Shown piece by piece: positions 44,659 to 47,472 of a stretch of DNA of 47,472 bases. The notes under the pieces are model-generated. The model had not been told where the DNA came from and did not search any database. It worked only from the letters and a program-made list of their open reading frames with translations. This DNA is from Bacteroidales bacterium (GTDB lineage: Bacteria; Bacteroidota; Bacteroidia; Bacteroidales; WCHB1-69). The first letter of the stretch is position 1; the number at the start of each line of letters is the position of its first letter. The stretch is taken from the NCBI GenBank assembly GCA_017525245.1, contig JAFXTE010000088.1, positions 1-47,472 on the forward strand, written 5' to 3'. The position numbers and the translations under genes are program-made.

Positions 44659-46887
44659 ATGAAAAAGATTATCAATGTTATGTTCCTGCTTCTGTTTTGC
44701 GCAACGCTTTTCGCGCAGAACACGGACACGACGGCGGTGGCGAAGGCCGACACGATTGTCCCGAAGAAGACCACGGAACTGCCCGAAGTGGGCATCACCG
44801 CGAAGAAGCCCGTCTATATGACCGATGGGGAAAAGACGATGTACAATGTCTCGGAAGACCCTGCGGTTCAGTCGGGTACGGCAGCGGACGCGCTGCAGAA
44901 CGCGCCGGGCGTGGAGGTCGATGTGGAGGGCAACATCACCCTGCGCGGAGTCTCATCGGTACAGATATGGCTTAACAATCGACCTGCCAACATGAACGCC
45001 GAAGCCCTCAAAATCCTTCTGCAGCAGATGCCGGCCAGTGACATCGAGAAGATTGAGGTCATCACTAACCCCTCGGCGCGGTACAGTGCGCAGGGTGCGG
45101 GCGGCATCATCAACATCGTCACCGTTTCCGACATCAGGAAAAACAGCTTCCTGAGCTTCGGGGCGAAGGGATCCTCCGCGCCCGAGGCCATCCCCTTCCT
45201 CTCCTATGTTTATGCCAACAAAAAGTTCACCATCAGCACCTATCTGCAATATTGGTATAGCACTTCCCTGCACGACAGACTTTCAGAATCAGCTATTTAT
45301 GACGATTCCGGGAGGCTTTCTTCCACAGATTCGTCGCATTCTATCAGACGATTTCGCGAAGACCAAACCGGGCTGTTCCTCAACGCCTCTTGGACGCCCG
45401 ACACCGCGAATATGGTCTATTTTTATGGCGGTTTATACCCGCAACTCACGCACTACAACTCCCAGGACAGTACTTCGTGGCGCGAATATATCTACAGCCC
45501 AGGGGATTACTCTTATTACGAGACTGTACTCCAAAAATCCGGGATTCTGTCGGGCTACGCGGGGCTTTGGTACGAGCATAAATTCAACAACAAAGGTCAT
45601 AAATTGAACACCTCAGCCATATACTCGGGACAGGGATATCGATCAAAAGGGGATCTTCATCGAGATTATCTTTGGTCGGGGCTTGCTGACCGTAACTGGT
45701 TGCAAACAAATGATTACCAGTATCATAGAGGAAATGTTTCGGTCGATTACACGATCCCATATCATCAGAACGGTGAGGTGGAAACGGGTGTTTCGGGAAG
45801 CTATGTGCACTACAAACAGCTATGGATGACGGACACGTTGGCGGTGGCCGATTTGGGGCGTTACTATGTGCATGACGCGGTGCGTTCGATGAATTCGCGC
45901 GGTCAGGACGGGGATTTCGACGCGTACGTTACCGTGCAGCACCGTTTCGGCGGCTTCACGCTGAAGGGCGGTCTGCGCTCTGAGCTGCTGTCGCTGAACT
46001 TAGACTACCCCGATTCCCCTGCTGACAACGTACGGAAACTCTATTGGGGGCTTTTCCCGTCGATACACCTGAGCTACCGCACGAAAAACATGCACAACTT
46101 CAAGCTGAGCTACACGCGGCGGGTGAACAACCCGCAGTCCTCCGACCTGACCACTTACCACAGATACGGGGAGGACAGCTTCAGTACGGGCAATCCTGAC
46201 CTGCGGCAGGCATTCACCAACTCGGTTGAGGCGGGCTGGACGAAATACATCAACAAATTCGGCAATGTGGGCGTCAATGCGTGGTTCAAGAACACGAAAG
46301 ACGAGTTCTCCAGCCTTGCGGATGTCTGCTACGACCCGTTTTTCGGAAGGATTGTCTATTTTTCGCAGCCCATCAACGCGGGCAAGACCCTGAACACGGG
46401 TGCGGAGGTGAATGTTACGTACCAGCTCAAGAGCTTCATGAATATCCGTTTTTACGGTAATGTCTATTACACGAAGTCGGCGTTCCAGTTCCGCGACGAA
46501 GAGCAGCCCTACGAGACGGAGAATTTGGGGTACAGTTTCCGGTTGAACTTTTGGGCAAAGTTGTGGAAGGTCTTGGAGGTGAACGCCGCCGCCAATTATC
46601 AGTCGCAGAACGTGTTCCTGTTCACCACGGTTCGGCCAAGCTACAGCATCGACCTCGGATTGCGGGCGGAGTTCTGGAAGCGGCGCATCGCGGTGTGGGT
46701 GAACGTGGACGACCTCTTCGACTGGAACCGCAGCGCGACCGTAAACGCCAATCCCTATTACAGTTACAGCGACTCCACGCGTGTGAGCTATCGGGCGCGG
46801 ACGGTGCGGTTCGGGCTGTCGTTCAAGTTCGGGAAGATGGAACTGGAAGGTTCACAGGCCGGACAAGGCCAAGGGGAGAGGAGGTAG
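44659..46887 (+). CDS. Outer-membrane TonB-dependent receptor-like beta-barrel protein
   Basis: A 742-residue outer-membrane protein. Signal peptide (residues 1-20, CATLFAQ), then a plug-like domain (ELPEVGITAKKPVYMTDGEK, SGTAADALQNAPGVEVDVEG, NITLRGVSSVQIWLNNRP, IEKIEVITNPSARYSAQGAGG), then a beta-barrel of the OMP_b-brl_3 type with alternating aromatic strands and a terminal RTVRFGLSFKFGK. The N-terminal carboxypeptidase-like domain usual in SusC-type receptors is missing, so it belongs to the shorter TonB-dependent-receptor family often found next to M56/BlaI genes (from memory). It may take up or sense the ligand monitored by the upstream M56-TonB protein, but no substrate can be named. 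The C-terminal end is Gln/Gly/Arg-rich (SQAGQGQGERR). Confidence 0.88.
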   Translation: MKKIINVMFLLLFCATLFAQNTDTTAVAKADTIVPKKTTELPEVGITAKKPVYMTDGEKTMYNVSEDPAVQSGTAADALQNAPGVEVDVEGNITLRGVSSVQIWLNNRPANMNAEALKILLQQMPASDIEKIEVITNPSARYSAQGAGGIINIVTVSDIRKNSFLSFGAKGSSAPEAIPFLSYVYANKKFTISTYLQYWYSTSLHDRLSESAIYDDSGRLSSTDSSHSIRRFREDQTGLFLNASWTPDTANMVYFYGGLYPQLTHYNSQDSTSWREYIYSPGDYSYYETVLQKSGILSGYAGLWYEHKFNNKGHKLNTSAIYSGQGYRSKGDLHRDYLWSGLADRNWLQTNDYQYHRGNVSVDYTIPYHQNGEVETGVSGSYVHYKQLWMTDTLAVADLGRYYVHDAVRSMNSRGQDGDFDAYVTVQHRFGGFTLKGGLRSELLSLNLDYPDSPADNVRKLYWGLFPSIHLSYRTKNMHNFKLSYTRRVNNPQSSDLTTYHRYGEDSFSTGNPDLRQAFTNSVEAGWTKYINKFGNVGVNAWFKNTKDEFSSLADVCYDPFFGRIVYFSQPINAGKTLNTGAEVNVTYQLKSFMNIRFYGNVYYTKSAFQFRDEEQPYETENLGYSFRLNFWAKLWKVLEVNAAANYQSQNVFLFTTVRPSYSIDLGLRAEFWKRRIAVWVNVDDLFDWNRSATVNANPYYSYSDSTRVSYRARTVRFGLSFKFGKMELEGSQAGQGQGERR

Positions 46888-46892
46888 CCACG

Positions 46893-47005
46893 ATATGTCT
46901 CCACGGATCGCGCGTATCACACGGAATTTTTTTCCCACGTGATCCGTGCGATCCGCGGAGATATTGTTTCCACGGATTACGTGGTGTTGCACGGATTTTT
47001 TTCGG
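46893..47005. repeat. CACGGAT repeats flanking the GxxExxY gene
   Basis: TCTCCACGGATCGCG, CACACGGAATTTTTTTC, ACGTGATCCGTGCGATCCGC and TTTCCACGGATTACGTGG in both orientations; another TCTCCACGGATGATAT copy follows the gene (47455-47470). Confidence 0.8.
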
Positions 47006-47060
47006 AGCACACAATAATCGTAAAATTGTTTCGTTATGATGTTTTACAAAATATTAAAAT

Positions 47061-47453
47061 ATGACAAATAAAAAATTTTTTGAAGACGAAGTGATTTACG
47101 AAATTATTGGTGGTTCCATGGAGGTGTACAACCATCTTGGTCCAGGCCTTCTGGAAAGTGTTTATGGGAAAGCCATGATTCACGAGCTGAGGTTGAGGGG
47201 GTTGTCGGTAAAGACGCAAGTGCCAGTGCCTGTGATGTACAAAGGATGTTGCGTTTCCGATGACCTTCGGGTTGATTTATTGGTGGAAGATTCCATTCTG
47301 GTTGAGCTGAAAGCCGTTGAGCGTTTGATGCCTGTGCATTTCAAACAAACAAGAACCTACATGAAGTTGTTGAGCAAATCGACCGGGTTGCTCATCAATT
47401 TTGACGTGGGGGATTTCAAAGACGGCTATAAAGTGCTGAGGAGCAGGACGTGA
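47061..47453 (+). CDS. GxxExxY protein (PD-(D/E)XK nuclease-like fold)
   Basis: A 130-residue member of the GxxExxY family: IIGGSMEVYNHLGPGLLESVYGKAMIHEL carries the naming motif G-L-L-E-S-V-Y, then VPVPVMYKGCCVSDDLRVDLLVEDSILVELKAVE (D..ExK of a PD-(D/E)XK-like core) and HFKQTRTYMKLLSKSTGLLINF. Length is usual. No function has been established to my knowledge. The gene is set between CACGGAT repeats on both sides, a typical placement for this family in Bacteroidetes (from memory) and a hint of repeat-associated spread. Confidence 0.92.
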   Translation: MTNKKFFEDEVIYEIIGGSMEVYNHLGPGLLESVYGKAMIHELRLRGLSVKTQVPVPVMYKGCCVSDDLRVDLLVEDSILVELKAVERLMPVHFKQTRTYMKLLSKSTGLLINFDVGDFKDGYKVLRSRT

Positions 47454-47454
47454 T

Positions 47455-47472
47455 CTCCACGGATGATATCTC
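47455..47472. repeat. CACGGAT repeat, right flank of the GxxExxY gene
   Basis: TCTCCACGGATGATATCTC at the window edge repeats the sequence that opens the left flank (46895-46906). The tract continues beyond the window. Confidence 0.7.

Overview
The window looks like a chromosomal segment of a member of the Bacteroidales. The evidence is the Bacteroidetes-type -7 element TAnnTTTG (usually TATTTTTG, often followed by GC-rich bases) in front of many genes, a type IX secretion C-terminal sorting domain, FISUMP domains, an M56/BlaR1-TonB fusion, a YARHG protein, and a sodium-translocating methylmalonyl-CoA decarboxylase operon, which points to succinate/propionate metabolism. All calls come from reading the sequence and recognising families by eye. 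No database search was run.

Layout. 1-2340 (mostly +): 3' end of dnaK, a small lipoprotein, queE, a DUF721/DciA-like gene. 2361-5168 (-): a two-gene operon for a secreted DUF4353-like beta-helix protein and a T9SS-sorted protein. 5289-11145: purH, an orphan four-helix-bundle gene set in repeats, ung, and an AddB-like PD-(D/E)XK nuclease. 11264-14481 (-) is an accessory island: an acidic/basic small protein pair, a DUF4417 gene, a small structured RNA on the opposite strand, a 78-aa gene and an XRE/ImmA-IrrE regulator. 14511-18982 (-): oadB, biotin carrier, OadG-like and carboxyltransferase genes. 19244-20457 (-): an Abi-family HEPN gene preceded by its own short RNA, lying between two direct repeats. 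20441-26251 (-): a giant fibre-like FISUMP protein. 26444-30314: a cryptic interval, an rRNA methyltransferase, a thioesterase, rpsT and an esterase. 30432-35560: a CAU tRNA, a YgiQ radical SAM gene, gltX and sdaA. 35755-42170: hicA (nonsense)-hicB, a YARHG protein, the first BlaI/M56 operon, a retropepsin-like lipoprotein with the tail of a second copy, and higB (nonsense)-higA. 42292-47453: the second BlaI/M56 operon, a TonB-dependent receptor-like barrel and a GxxExxY gene set in repeats.

The best candidate for an under-described system is the Abi cassette at 20313-19311. A TATTTTTG promoter drives a roughly 50-nt RNA ending in a hairpin plus eight U, and a HEPN-type Abi gene starts 22 nt after the terminator. 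The cassette lies between two ~85-bp imperfect direct repeats, and the last residues of the Abi protein match the tail of the neighbouring FISUMP gene. Also notable: both classical toxin-antitoxin loci (HicAB, HigBA) have toxins broken by a single in-frame stop while the antitoxins are intact; the accessory island holds a pair of proteins with near-opposite net charge and a structured RNA.

Between genes the window is full of short tandem repeats, most with a 7-bp period but unrelated words (AACCWAT, AGCCAAY, CGTCTTA, GTTTCAR, AGTAGTT, TGCCTAC, ATTATGM), and of short perfect palindromes sharing an outer GGGRCG/CGYCCC. Several genes take a start or stop codon from such repeats.
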